Shown piece after piece: positions 1-6,236 of a stretch of 7,989 nt of DNA; positions within the stretch are counted from its first letter, which is position 1, and the number at the start of each line of letters is the position of its first letter. The notes beneath the pieces are model-generated. The model was not told where the DNA came from and made no database searches. It worked only from the letters and a program-made list of their open reading frames with translations. The DNA is from DASPKA01 sp035628335. Lineage in GTDB: Bacteria > Patescibacteriota > Doudnabacteria > UBA920. The stretch lies in contig DASPKA010000075.1 in NCBI GenBank assembly GCA_035628335.1, forward strand, positions 1 through 7,989. Reading direction: 5' to 3'. The position numbers were made by a program, and so were the translations under genes.

Positions 1-142
1 TCCGCTCGGTCTGCTCAAGAGCAGAGGTTAAAGCCAAGGCTGCCGACACATGGTCTAAATGAGCTCCGACGGGCAAAACAACAGAAACTCTTTTAGCATT
101 CTTTATGCTCTCCAAAATTTGTTGAAAGATAGATAGTTCCAT
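1..142 (-). CDS. N-terminal fragment of a probable DHH-family phosphoesterase (5' end only)
   Basis: The minus strand is open from an ATG at 142 to the window edge and encodes 47 residues beginning MELSIFQQILESIKNAKR. The following stretch, VVLPVGAHLDHVSAALAL, looks like the first motif of DHH phosphoesterases of the NrnA type, where a hydrophobic strand leads into an Asp-containing loop and a helix ending in ALAL. Family members degrade short oligoribonucleotides, pAp or cyclic dinucleotides. Only the first motif is visible, and the metal-binding DHH triad would lie beyond the edge, so activity cannot be judged. The start is supported by a strong promoter whose predicted transcript begins about 19 bases upstream; there is no Shine-Dalgarno sequence. 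The gene is divergent from tsaE. That this is a real gene is fairly sure; the family is a moderate-confidence call. Confidence 0.6.
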   Translation of the reverse strand, partial: MELSIFQQILESIKNAKRVSVVLPVGAHLDHVSAALALTSALEQTER

Positions 143-167
143 GAGAAAGATTTAAATTTGTGTTATT

Positions 168-196
168 ATTTTATAGGTAAGAGTGTGTATTGTCAA
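168..196 (-). promoter_or_regulatory. Sigma-70-type promoter for the leftward gene
   Basis: On the minus strand there is a perfect -35 box TTGACA (196-191), a 17-base spacer and a -10 box TAAAAT (173-168). Predicted transcription starts near 161, giving a leader of about 19 bases before the ATG at 142. The -35 box lies inside the possible N-terminal extension of tsaE, so leftward and rightward signals overlap. The rightward gene has only a weak candidate -10 (TATTAT, 164-169) with no good -35. This is sequence resemblance only. Confidence 0.7.
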
Positions 197-215
197 CGTC
201 AAAAAGCCTTTATTT

Positions 216-608
216 ATGAGAAAATCCAGTAAAGTTTCTTTAGAAGAAATTCCGGAATTTGCTAAGAAAATTGCAAAAGAGCTCAAAGGGGGAGAAGTCC
301 TGGGTCTTGTAGGAACCCTAGGCGCTGGAAAGACAACTTTTACTAAGGAACTCGGGAAATTGCTTGGTATTAAGCAGATTATGCCCAGTCCAACGTACTT
401 GTTAATGAACAAGTACACTGCTCGTTTAAACAAAAAACCTTTAGATTTCTACCACCTAGACGTTTACCGCCTTAACTCCCCCCAGGAATTCCTAGATCTT
501 GGAATAACCGAATTTTGGCAGAAACCCACCACCCTAACTGTAATAGAATGGGCAGATAAGGTAGAAAAGGTTTTGCCAAAGGAAGCGAGGTATATATTTT
601 TTAAGTAA
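216..608 (+). CDS. tsaE: tRNA threonylcarbamoyladenosine biosynthesis ATPase TsaE (YjeE family)
   Basis: TsaE is the cytoplasmic ATPase that works with TsaB and TsaD to make t6A at position 37 of ANN-decoding tRNAs. From the ATG at 216 the protein has 130 residues, a typical length. Visible motifs are the Walker A loop GTLGAGKT (33-40; the usual second residue is Asp, here Thr), the switch segment PSPTY (57-61), the FYHLDVYRL block with Asp82, and IEW near the C-terminus with Glu111 and Trp112. An in-frame GTG at 183 would add 11 residues; it has a weak AGG 5 bases upstream. I prefer 216 because the family normally begins just before the SLEE-type helix and because the extension overlaps the -35 box of the divergent promoter. 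The stop TAA (606-608) lies just past the end of a 57-base repeat that recurs before vanW. The final Lys codon AAG and the stop come partly from the intervening segment; the copy at 696-752 would encode the same C-terminus ending in TGA. Confidence 0.93.
   Translation: MRKSSKVSLEEIPEFAKKIAKELKGGEVLGLVGTLGAGKTTFTKELGKLLGIKQIMPSPTYLLMNKYTARLNKKPLDFYHLDVYRLNSPQEFLDLGITEFWQKPTTLTVIEWADKVEKVLPKEARYIFFK
548..604. repeat. 57-base perfect direct repeat, copy 1 (3' end of tsaE)
   Basis: These 57 bases match 696-752 exactly at an offset of 148. They code for the last residues of TsaE, from Trp112 to the first two bases of the final Lys codon. Upstream the resemblance continues imperfectly: TAATAG occurs at 541-546 here and at 688-693 before copy 2, separated from the perfect part by one base in one case and two in the other. 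This copy is the functional one, because it lies in frame in the intact tsaE gene. Confidence 0.97.
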
Positions 609-616
609 TATACCTC
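587..616 (+). other. Stem-loop spanning the tsaE stop codon
   Basis: GAGGTATAT (587-595) and ATATACCTC (608-616) form a perfect 9-base-pair stem around a 12-base loop that holds the end of the tsaE frame. The right arm begins at the last base of the stop codon. No U-tract follows, so it does not look like a standard intrinsic terminator. The left arm lies in the duplicated 57-base unit, so the same right arm could pair instead with the second copy at 735-743. Confidence 0.5.
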
Positions 617-695
617 TAGTGCCAAGGGCACGAGAAGGGGAGGCTCCATAGAGGTCTCCTCAATGGAGGGGGCGACGCTAGCCCCTATAATAGCC
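605..695 (+). other. 91-base hairpin-rich segment between the two repeat copies
   Basis: This non-coding segment has 51 G or C of 91 bases (about 56 percent), visibly richer than its surroundings. It holds three successive hairpins beyond the one at the tsaE stop. The first is GTGCC/GGCAC (619-623 with 627-631, 3-base loop). The second is a 25-base hairpin at 644-668 with outer arms CTCCAT/ATGGAG, one A-A mismatch, inner arms GAGG/CCTC and a TCT loop. The third is GGGGC/GCCCC (669-673 with 681-685, 7-base loop). A consensus -10 hexamer TATAAT sits at 686-691. It encodes no plausible protein. It could be a short interspersed palindromic repeat, a structured 5' leader of vanW, or sequence joined in by assembly; I do not recognise it as a known RNA family. 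Confidence 0.6.
686..691 (+). promoter_or_regulatory. Possible -10 element upstream of vanW
   Basis: A perfect TATAAT lies 61 bases before the vanW start codon. The position 17 bases further upstream (663-668) reads ATGGAG, a poor -35 match, and that sequence is also the right arm of the 25-base hairpin. If used, it would give vanW its own transcript with a leader of about 55 bases consisting mostly of the second repeat copy. This is weak evidence for a promoter. Confidence 0.3.
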
Positions 696-752
696 ATGGG
701 CAGATAAGGTAGAAAAGGTTTTGCCAAAGGAAGCGAGGTATATATTTTTTAA
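696..752. repeat. 57-base perfect direct repeat, copy 2 (before vanW)
   Basis: It is identical to 548-604 but not part of an open tsaE frame. Read in the tsaE frame it would encode the same C-terminal residues, then Lys (AAA, 751-753) and the stop TGA (754-756). That stop overlaps the vanW start ATG (753-755) as ATGA, the overlap style used elsewhere in this operon. This suggests that copy 2 keeps the original tsaE/vanW junction and that copy 1 plus the segment at 605-695 was added or duplicated. It now acts as the vanW leader and contains no Shine-Dalgarno sequence close to the ATG. Confidence 0.95.
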
Positions 753-2045
753 ATGAAAAAAATAGTCTTATTTATTTTCATATCGACCAGTCTGTTGCCG
801 GACTTAGCTTTGGCTCAGTTTGATTCACTCGAAGAACGTCTTACGCCTCGTGAGCCACAGGTTCAGACACGGTCTGCGAGTCTGCCGCCAGAAACCATAG
901 AAGCCTGGCGAGCGACTTTTTCTGTGGACAGGAGCAACCTGCTGCGTCAGGAAAGTTCATATGCTGCATATCAGAATTACGCATTTGGTTTGCCAGGCGA
1001 AGCAAGAAAAAAAGAGACTTACCCCTTCGATCTTTCAAGGATCTATGAATGGGTAAAGCGACAGGCTGCTGACATAAACCAAAAACCGGTGAGTGCAGAA
1101 CTTGAGATTAAAGACGGCAAAGCAGTGAAGTTTGTAAACTCTTCTACGGGTGTTGAAGTAGATGTTTTGGACTCAACATTGAAAACAGCAGCAGCTTTGG
1201 AAAAGGGTGGAACAGAAGCAGTGCTCGTGGTCAGGACCACACAGCCAGAAAAGACCCTAGCACAGACCAACAATCTCGGTATAAGAGAACTGGTTTCTGT
1301 TGGTACTTCAAGTTTTGCTGGGAGTCCAGCAAACAGAATTCATAATGTAAAGTTAGGTGTTTCGCACATTTCCGGAGTCATTGTTCCACCAGGTGCTACT
1401 TTTTCCTTTAATGACAACGTGGGAGAGATTTCAGCTACCACTGGATATAAAGAGGCGTTAGTGATTAAGAGAACAGGGACGGTGCCAGAAGCCGGGGGTG
1501 GTATGTGCCAAGTTTCTTCTACAGTTTTCCGTGGTGTTATGAATGGGGGCATGAAAGTTACTACTCGCAGGAACCATGCATACTCCGTGCAGTACTACAA
1601 TCCACCTGGGACAGACGCGACTACATACAACCCAACTCAAGACTTTAAGTTTGTAAACGACACTCCGGGAAGTCTGTTAATCTGGGCAGAGTATCCAACC
1701 AAGAGTACGCTTGTCTTCAAGTTTTACGGCACAAAGGATGATCGTGTGGTAAAGGTAAATACACCCATTTCCTATGACAAAAAACCAGACGGATCGCTTA
1801 AAGCGGAGTGGTCCCGTACAGTGACTTTAAATGGTAAGACTCGTGAAGATGTATTTAAGTCAGTATATTTGTCTCCAAACTTGTTCCATAAACATGAAGA
1901 AGAGGGTAAGGTTGGTCCGAACGGTCTTTTGTTAACTCCGGTGGAAAACACCAGCACAATAAAGCCCGCTCCAACGACTCCTGCTACCTCTACCCCAACT
2001 CCCCTAGACTCTACTCCAACAAACTCAGCACCTACTACTCCATAA
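753..2045 (+). CDS. Secreted VanW-family protein
   Basis: The 430-residue product begins with a signal peptide (residues 1-21: MKK, hydrophobic core, then ALA before Gln22), with no lipobox Cys, so it is probably exported. Residues of about 100-165 resemble the peptidoglycan-binding-like domain often found before VanW (PF12229 type). The VanW domain (PF04294 type) spans about 194-312, with the signature GGGMCQVSSTVF (Cys252), NHAYSVQYY and the closing NPTQDFKFVND block. The last 30 residues are rich in Pro, Thr and Ser, like a wall-spanning or disordered tail; there is no sorting motif. VanW is named from vancomycin-resistance clusters, but its biochemical role is unknown and nothing here indicates resistance. 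It is followed 4 bases later by a glycosyltransferase, which fits a role in the envelope. The ATG at 753 is chosen because the signal peptide starts there and because it matches the ancestral ATGA junction. Confidence 0.92.
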   Translation: MKKIVLFIFISTSLLPDLALAQFDSLEERLTPREPQVQTRSASLPPETIEAWRATFSVDRSNLLRQESSYAAYQNYAFGLPGEARKKETYPFDLSRIYEWVKRQAADINQKPVSAELEIKDGKAVKFVNSSTGVEVDVLDSTLKTAAALEKGGTEAVLVVRTTQPEKTLAQTNNLGIRELVSVGTSSFAGSPANRIHNVKLGVSHISGVIVPPGATFSFNDNVGEISATTGYKEALVIKRTGTVPEAGGGMCQVSSTVFRGVMNGGMKVTTRRNHAYSVQYYNPPGTDATTYNPTQDFKFVNDTPGSLLIWAEYPTKSTLVFKFYGTKDDRVVKVNTPISYDKKPDGSLKAEWSRTVTLNGKTREDVFKSVYLSPNLFHKHEEEGKVGPNGLLLTPVENTSTIKPAPTTPATSTPTPLDSTPTNSAPTTP

Positions 2046-2049
2046 ACGC

Positions 2050-3180
2050 ATGAAGATTCTTTATATTATTACACAAGGAGAACAGGGCGGAGCGCAAAAA
2101 AATGTTTTTGACTCAGCCATGTTTATGAAAGGCGCTGGACTTACCGTATATGTTGCCCATGGCAAGTTACAAAAAGTAGGTGATGAATGGTTGGATCGAG
2201 AGCTTTTAGAAAATAAGTTCGAACTAAGTGACACACACGTATTATCATCACTGCGTCGAAGCATTAACCCATGGCATGACATTAAAGCTTTTTTTCAAAT
2301 TTACCGCCTAATTAAAAAGCTCAGGGTAGATATTGTTCATGCCCATAGCTCAAAGGCCGGAGTGCTTGCAGCCTGGGGAGCGAAGTTAGCTGGGGTAAAG
2401 TCAGTCTACACCGCTCATGGCTTTGTGTTTTTAGAACCGTTGAGTAAGTTAAAAAAAGCTTTCTACATAGCTGCTGAATACTTAGCGTCCTTTGCAAGAG
2501 ATCTTACGCTGACTGTATCCGAGTATGATCTCATTATGGGGCAAAAGTTCCATGTACTAAGAAAGTCAAAGTCAAAAGTACTGCATAATGGAATAGACCC
2601 AGCAAAGCTAACAGCGGTACTTTCAGCTGCGGAAGCAAGGCGTGTTTTGTTTTCCATACTAGGAGTTCCGGACACTGGAGAAAAACTTGTTGGAACAGTG
2701 GCAAACTTGTATGAGACTAAGGGTCTGTTTTTTCTAATACAAGCTGCAAAGAAAAATAGTCAGGGTATACGGTATATAGTTATAGGGGAAGGAGAATTAC
2801 GCCCACAGCTGGAAGCTCAAGTGGAGCACGCGGGTTTGAAAAATTCTTTCCATCTTCCGGGCAGCATCCCTGATGCGTATAAGTATTTAAAAGGTTTTGA
2901 CTTGCTAGTATTGCCTTCTGTAAAGGAGGGTTTTCCGTATTTTGTGCTTGAGGCTTTAGCAGTAGGCATGCCCATAGTTGCCACTCAAGTTGGCGGAATA
3001 CCTGAAGCGCTTGAAGGACATGAAGCGTATTTGGTAGCCCCACGAGACCCACACGTCCTCGCAAATGCCATTGCTAAACACTTTGAAAACCCTGCTCGAG
3101 AGACCTTCACACTTCCCAAGGAGTTCTACGTAAGTAATACAATGCAATCGCTTTTGGCGTCATATAAATCAATACTATGA
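2050..3180 (+). CDS. Family 4 (GT-B fold) glycosyltransferase
   Basis: This is a 376-residue retaining glycosyltransferase of the GT4 type, which moves a sugar from a nucleotide-sugar donor to a lipid or glycan acceptor at the cytoplasmic face of the membrane. The N-terminal acceptor domain shows the GGAQ loop (13-16), VHAHSSKAG (His97, His99) and YTAHGF (His123). The C-terminal donor domain shows VGTVANLYETKG and the EX7E motif EGFPYFVLE (Glu293 and Glu301), followed by GMPIVATQVGGIPE. Donor and acceptor cannot be read from sequence. A GDP-mannose-forming enzyme lies in the same operon, so mannose transfer is possible but unproved. The start is 4 bases after the vanW stop and has no Shine-Dalgarno sequence. 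The TGA stop overlaps the next ATG by 4 bases, suggesting translational coupling. Confidence 0.93.
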   Translation: MKILYIITQGEQGGAQKNVFDSAMFMKGAGLTVYVAHGKLQKVGDEWLDRELLENKFELSDTHVLSSLRRSINPWHDIKAFFQIYRLIKKLRVDIVHAHSSKAGVLAAWGAKLAGVKSVYTAHGFVFLEPLSKLKKAFYIAAEYLASFARDLTLTVSEYDLIMGQKFHVLRKSKSKVLHNGIDPAKLTAVLSAAEARRVLFSILGVPDTGEKLVGTVANLYETKGLFFLIQAAKKNSQGIRYIVIGEGELRPQLEAQVEHAGLKNSFHLPGSIPDAYKYLKGFDLLVLPSVKEGFPYFVLEALAVGMPIVATQVGGIPEALEGHEAYLVAPRDPHVLANAIAKHFENPARETFTLPKEFYVSNTMQSLLASYKSIL

Positions 3181-4469
3181 TCACATATTCACTACATAGC
3201 TCATCGCTTTCTTCTTTGGCGCCGGATGCGGTTATTTTTTTGGAAAACGCAATGCATCCTGATTTGGAGTGGACAACACCTCATTTTGGTGTTCTAAATG
3301 AGTACCAAAAGTTTTTTATAGTGAAAGGGGGCGCGTACCCAGTCCTGCTTGCAAAAAACATACAAGATGCGCAAGCTGGATTTTCCCATCTCGGTACTGT
3401 GCGAACACTGGTTGTTGTGGCGCCAGACTTGCTCTGCAGTATAGACACACTTAAAGTTATTGATGATCGCTTTAGCCGTTATAGTAAAGCAGTTAGTGTA
3501 AGGTGCGTCGGACAGTGGTCAGAAGAAGTTTTACAGTTGTTTAACTGTAAGCAGATTCTCAAAACTCTTTCTGTTTCACCTCCCAACCTCATGACACCGC
3601 AGATTTTTGCGGAAACATTTGCATCTTTAATAAAAGATGATGCAGTTACGCTTACTGTTCATAATAAAAAAGATCTGGAAGTCTTGAGCATGGGCGGGGT
3701 ACTGGCAGTTTCAGCGGGTTCAAGTAATGAACCGCGCCTGCTTACACTCCATTATGCTGGTGACCCAAAAATCAAAGTGCTTGTTGCGGGGAAAGGGGTT
3801 ACGTTCGATAGCGGTGGATTAAGCTTAAAGAGGTCTGACCGCATGCATGAGATGAAGTTTGATATGGTAGGTGGTGCGGAAGCATTGTCGGTAGTACTGC
3901 TCTGTGCGCGTATGAAATTACCACTTACAGTCACCGCTGTTGTGCCAGCTTGCGAAAATTTACCTTCTGGTACCGCGTTTAAGCCAGGAGATGTCATAAC
4001 CTCATATGCTGGGAAGACTATTGAAGTGTTGAATACCGATGCCGAAGGCAGACTTATATTAGCAGACGCATTGGCGTATGGTATCGCGGAATATAAACCG
4101 GACATTGTAGTGAGTATAGCAACGCTTACATCAAGTATTTTCAACGCACTCGGAAGCAAGATAGCTGGGTATTTCTCTTCTGATGAAAACCTGGCTAAAC
4201 AGTTTGAAGATGCAGCAAAGCTAAGCAGCGAGTACGTGTGGCGTATGCCCCTTCACAGTGGATACCAAGACGAACTCAAAAGCAAAGTTGCAGATTTGCG
4301 AAATGTAGGCAAGCAACGGTGTGATGGTATATTTGCTGCGCTTTTTCTCAAGCAGTTTACGGGGGACATTCCCTGGCTCCACTTAGATATGGCCGGCGTA
4401 GCTTGGAAGGACGAAGCTCCAACCGGAGAAACTCTGCTTACTGTATGGAATTTCCTTAAACGGCTATAA
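3177..4469 (+). CDS. pepA: Leucyl aminopeptidase, peptidase family M17
   Basis: This is a cytosolic two-metal aminopeptidase that removes N-terminal residues from peptides, normally as a hexamer. All family metal ligands can be aligned with E. coli PepA at a constant offset of 64: Lys206, Asp211, Asp229, Asp288 and Glu290. The catalytic Lys218 and Arg292 are also present, in GKGVTFDSGGLSLK, KFDM and NTDAEGRL. SPPNLMTP before the catalytic domain matches the family's linker motif, and the C-terminus HLDMAGVAWK is typical. At 430 residues it is shorter than the E. coli enzyme (503), mainly in the N-terminal domain, which in E. coli PepA contributes to DNA binding in Xer recombination; that extra role is therefore doubtful here. 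The start overlaps the glycosyltransferase stop as ATGA. The symbol is by family and not by demonstrated orthology. Confidence 0.94.
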   Translation: MITYSLHSSSLSSLAPDAVIFLENAMHPDLEWTTPHFGVLNEYQKFFIVKGGAYPVLLAKNIQDAQAGFSHLGTVRTLVVVAPDLLCSIDTLKVIDDRFSRYSKAVSVRCVGQWSEEVLQLFNCKQILKTLSVSPPNLMTPQIFAETFASLIKDDAVTLTVHNKKDLEVLSMGGVLAVSAGSSNEPRLLTLHYAGDPKIKVLVAGKGVTFDSGGLSLKRSDRMHEMKFDMVGGAEALSVVLLCARMKLPLTVTAVVPACENLPSGTAFKPGDVITSYAGKTIEVLNTDAEGRLILADALAYGIAEYKPDIVVSIATLTSSIFNALGSKIAGYFSSDENLAKQFEDAAKLSSEYVWRMPLHSGYQDELKSKVADLRNVGKQRCDGIFAALFLKQFTGDIPWLHLDMAGVAWKDEAPTGETLLTVWNFLKRL

Positions 4470-4478
4470 TACCTATAC

Positions 4479-5492
4479 ATGATAAATTCAGTAAATCCAG
4501 AGAAAAATGAAGAAATTAAAACTCAAGACTCTCGAGAGCAAGAGCTTGAGTTTTCTTTGCGACCGCGCAAGTTAGAAGAATATATCGGCCAGGAACAGTT
4601 AAAAAGTAATTTGCGTGTACTTATGGGTGCCACTCAGGCTCGTGGAGAAATTTTGGAGCATATTTTACTTCATGGGCCTCCTGGTTTAGGTAAGACAACC
4701 CTAGCACATATATTGGGCCGAGAAATGGGAGTGAATGTACGGACTACTTCAGGGCCTGCTATTGAGCGTGCAGGTGACTTGGCAAGTCTCCTTACTAATC
4801 TTTCGGAAAACGACATTTTATTTATAGACGAAATCCACCGCCTCAACCGGACTGTTGAGGAGATACTTTATCCAGCCTTAGAAGATGGCGTGTTAGATAT
4901 TGTTATAGGCAAGGGGCCTGGTGCACGAAGTATCCGTATGGAGCTACCTAAATTTACCTTAATTGGCGCAACTACCAGATTTGGTTCTATATCTGCCCCG
5001 CTCCGTGACCGATTTGGTGCAGTGTACCGTTTAGAGTACTACGACCCACAGGAGCTTGCAAAAATCATCCAGCGTTCTAGTAACATTTTAAATGTAACTA
5101 TCAGCGAAGGAGCAGCAGAGGAGATTGCTCGCCGCTCACGATTTACTCCACGTATCGCAAACCGCTTACTACGCCGTGTGCGTGATTTCATGCAGGTTTC
5201 GGGGCATGATACAATAGAAGAACAACATGTTTACGATGCACTACACATGTTGCAAATAGACTCACTCGGGCTGGACCGTAACGATCGCAGGATCCTGGAA
5301 ATTCTCTTGGACAAATTCCAAGGTGGTCCGGTAGGATTAAGCACAATTGCCGCTTCAGCAAGTGAAGAGGTTTCTACGGTGGAGGACGTGTACGAACCGT
5401 TCTTGCTGCGTCTTGGTCTCATAGCACGTACCCCAAAGGGTAGAGAGCTTACTGATGCTGGAGTGCAGCATATTAAAAACTACAGGTCATGA
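4479..5492 (+). CDS. ruvB: Holliday junction branch migration helicase RuvB
   Basis: RuvB is the AAA+ motor that forms hexameric rings on DNA and, with RuvA, drives branch migration of Holliday junctions. The 337-residue length matches the family. Visible elements are the RPRKLEEYIGQ entry, Walker A GPPGLGKTT (66-74), Walker B LFIDEIH (114-120), sensor 1 GATTR (163-167), the arginine finger in LRDRFG (Arg176), sensor 2 in TPRIANRLLRR (Arg225), and the C-terminal winged helix (about 262-337) with GGPVGLSTIA and TPKGRELT. All key residues are intact. It begins 9 bases after the aminopeptidase stop with no Shine-Dalgarno sequence, and its TGA overlaps the next ATG by 4 bases. ruvA and ruvC are not in the window. 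Confidence 0.98.
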   Translation: MINSVNPEKNEEIKTQDSREQELEFSLRPRKLEEYIGQEQLKSNLRVLMGATQARGEILEHILLHGPPGLGKTTLAHILGREMGVNVRTTSGPAIERAGDLASLLTNLSENDILFIDEIHRLNRTVEEILYPALEDGVLDIVIGKGPGARSIRMELPKFTLIGATTRFGSISAPLRDRFGAVYRLEYYDPQELAKIIQRSSNILNVTISEGAAEEIARRSRFTPRIANRLLRRVRDFMQVSGHDTIEEQHVYDALHMLQIDSLGLDRNDRRILEILLDKFQGGPVGLSTIAASASEEVSTVEDVYEPFLLRLGLIARTPKGRELTDAGVQHIKNYRS

Positions 5493-5698
5493 ATTTTGAT
5501 CATATTATATATATAGTCACGTCCACTATCTTCCTTGGGGTAACTGGAATTTTGTTTTTTCTCTCACTTTTTGGGGTATATATTTTTGTTCGGTATGGGA
5601 GAACTACCATTATTACCATCCCTGTAAGTATTGTTTTTGTAGTAATATTCATTACAATTTTCGCTAGTGCCTTCCAAACCTTAAATAGTCTGTCATAA
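5489..5698 (+). CDS. Small two-helix membrane protein of unknown function
   Basis: The 69-residue product has two hydrophobic segments, at about 7-34 and 41-62, joined by a short basic loop (RYGR). By the positive-inside rule the loop would face the cytoplasm and both termini the outside. There is no signal peptidase site and no recognisable domain. The start overlaps the ruvB stop as ATGA, and a weak AGG lies just upstream. It ends 3 bases before another membrane protein. The coupled start, the strand agreement and the fit into an otherwise empty gap make it a likely real gene. Its function is unknown; a partnership with the adjacent PH-domain protein is only a guess from position. Confidence 0.8.
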   Translation: MNFDHIIYIVTSTIFLGVTGILFFLSLFGVYIFVRYGRTTIITIPVSIVFVVIFITIFASAFQTLNSLS

Positions 5699-5701
5699 TA
5701 C

Positions 5702-6235
5702 ATGGCTAAGGAATTGTTTCCGGGTCTACGACCTGAAGAAAAAATATACATAGTAGTACGAGAGCACTGGGTGCTCTTGTTGCTTAAGGTTTTGGTGTGG
5801 GTCCTGTTGGTAGTTATAGGACTTTTATTTTGGTACTATGTCCCTGCGCAGTTTGTGGAGCTTCAGAGCGGTACTCCTGCTATTATAGTCAGTTTGATTT
5901 CGCAGGTGTACGTGTTGTTTCTTGCAGTGTATTTGTTTTTAGTGTTTGTAATGTATTACTTAAACATCCACATTATTACGAGTGAGCGAATAGTGGATAT
6001 AGACCAAAAAGGATTATTTCATCATAGGATTTCTGAGCTACACATTGAAAAAATGGAAGACGCGACGAGTGAAGTAAAAGGAGTGCTAGGCACATTATTC
6101 AATTATGGAGATGTATATATTCAGACTGCAGGTAATACTGAGCATTTTGATTTTGAGAACGTCCCCGACCCTGGCGCTCTGGTAAAAATAATATTAGACT
6201 TGTACGAGCAAAGAAGTAACGTACACAAAGAATAG
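5702..6235 (+). CDS. Membrane-anchored bacterial PH-domain protein
   Basis: The 177-residue protein has two transmembrane helices (about 23-46 and 61-86) followed by a cytoplasmic bacterial PH-like domain (about 88-170). The join NIHIITSERIVDIDQKGLF and the following HRISELHIEKMEDATSEVKG..GTLFNYGDVYIQTAG are typical of the bPH2/YdbT-like group (PF03703 type). These domains are found in many bacteria as membrane-anchored modules; their ligand and role are mostly unknown. The N-terminal FPGLRPEEKIYIVVREHW is the usual lead-in to the first helix. The start ATG (5702) follows the preceding stop by 3 bases, without a Shine-Dalgarno sequence, and its TAG stop is 1 base before the next gene. Confidence 0.87.
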   Translation: MAKELFPGLRPEEKIYIVVREHWVLLLLKVLVWVLLVVIGLLFWYYVPAQFVELQSGTPAIIVSLISQVYVLFLAVYLFLVFVMYYLNIHIITSERIVDIDQKGLFHHRISELHIEKMEDATSEVKGVLGTLFNYGDVYIQTAGNTEHFDFENVPDPGALVKIILDLYEQRSNVHKE

Positions 6236-6236
6236 T

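Noticed and set aside
464..727. Minus-strand open frame of 87 codons across the tsaE end and the repeat region
   Set aside because: It is antisense to tsaE and to a hairpin-rich non-coding segment, shows no domain and arises partly from the duplicated sequence.
753..2045. Vancomycin-resistance gene because of the VanW name
   Set aside because: There is no vanH, ligase, vanX or VanRS-type regulator nearby, and VanW-domain proteins are widespread outside resistance clusters.
3178..3180. TGA recoded as glycine (SR1/Gracilibacteria code)
   Set aside because: TGA ends the glycosyltransferase and ruvB exactly where the family lengths predict, and no in-frame TGA interrupts any gene.
3752..4159. 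Minus-strand open frame of 135 codons
   Set aside because: It lies wholly inside the catalytic domain of the aminopeptidase, whose motifs prove the plus strand is coding.
4465..4470. TATAAT just upstream of ruvB
   Set aside because: It spans the end of the aminopeptidase stop region, has no matching -35 box, and would leave almost no leader; a chance occurrence is likely in AT-rich sequence.
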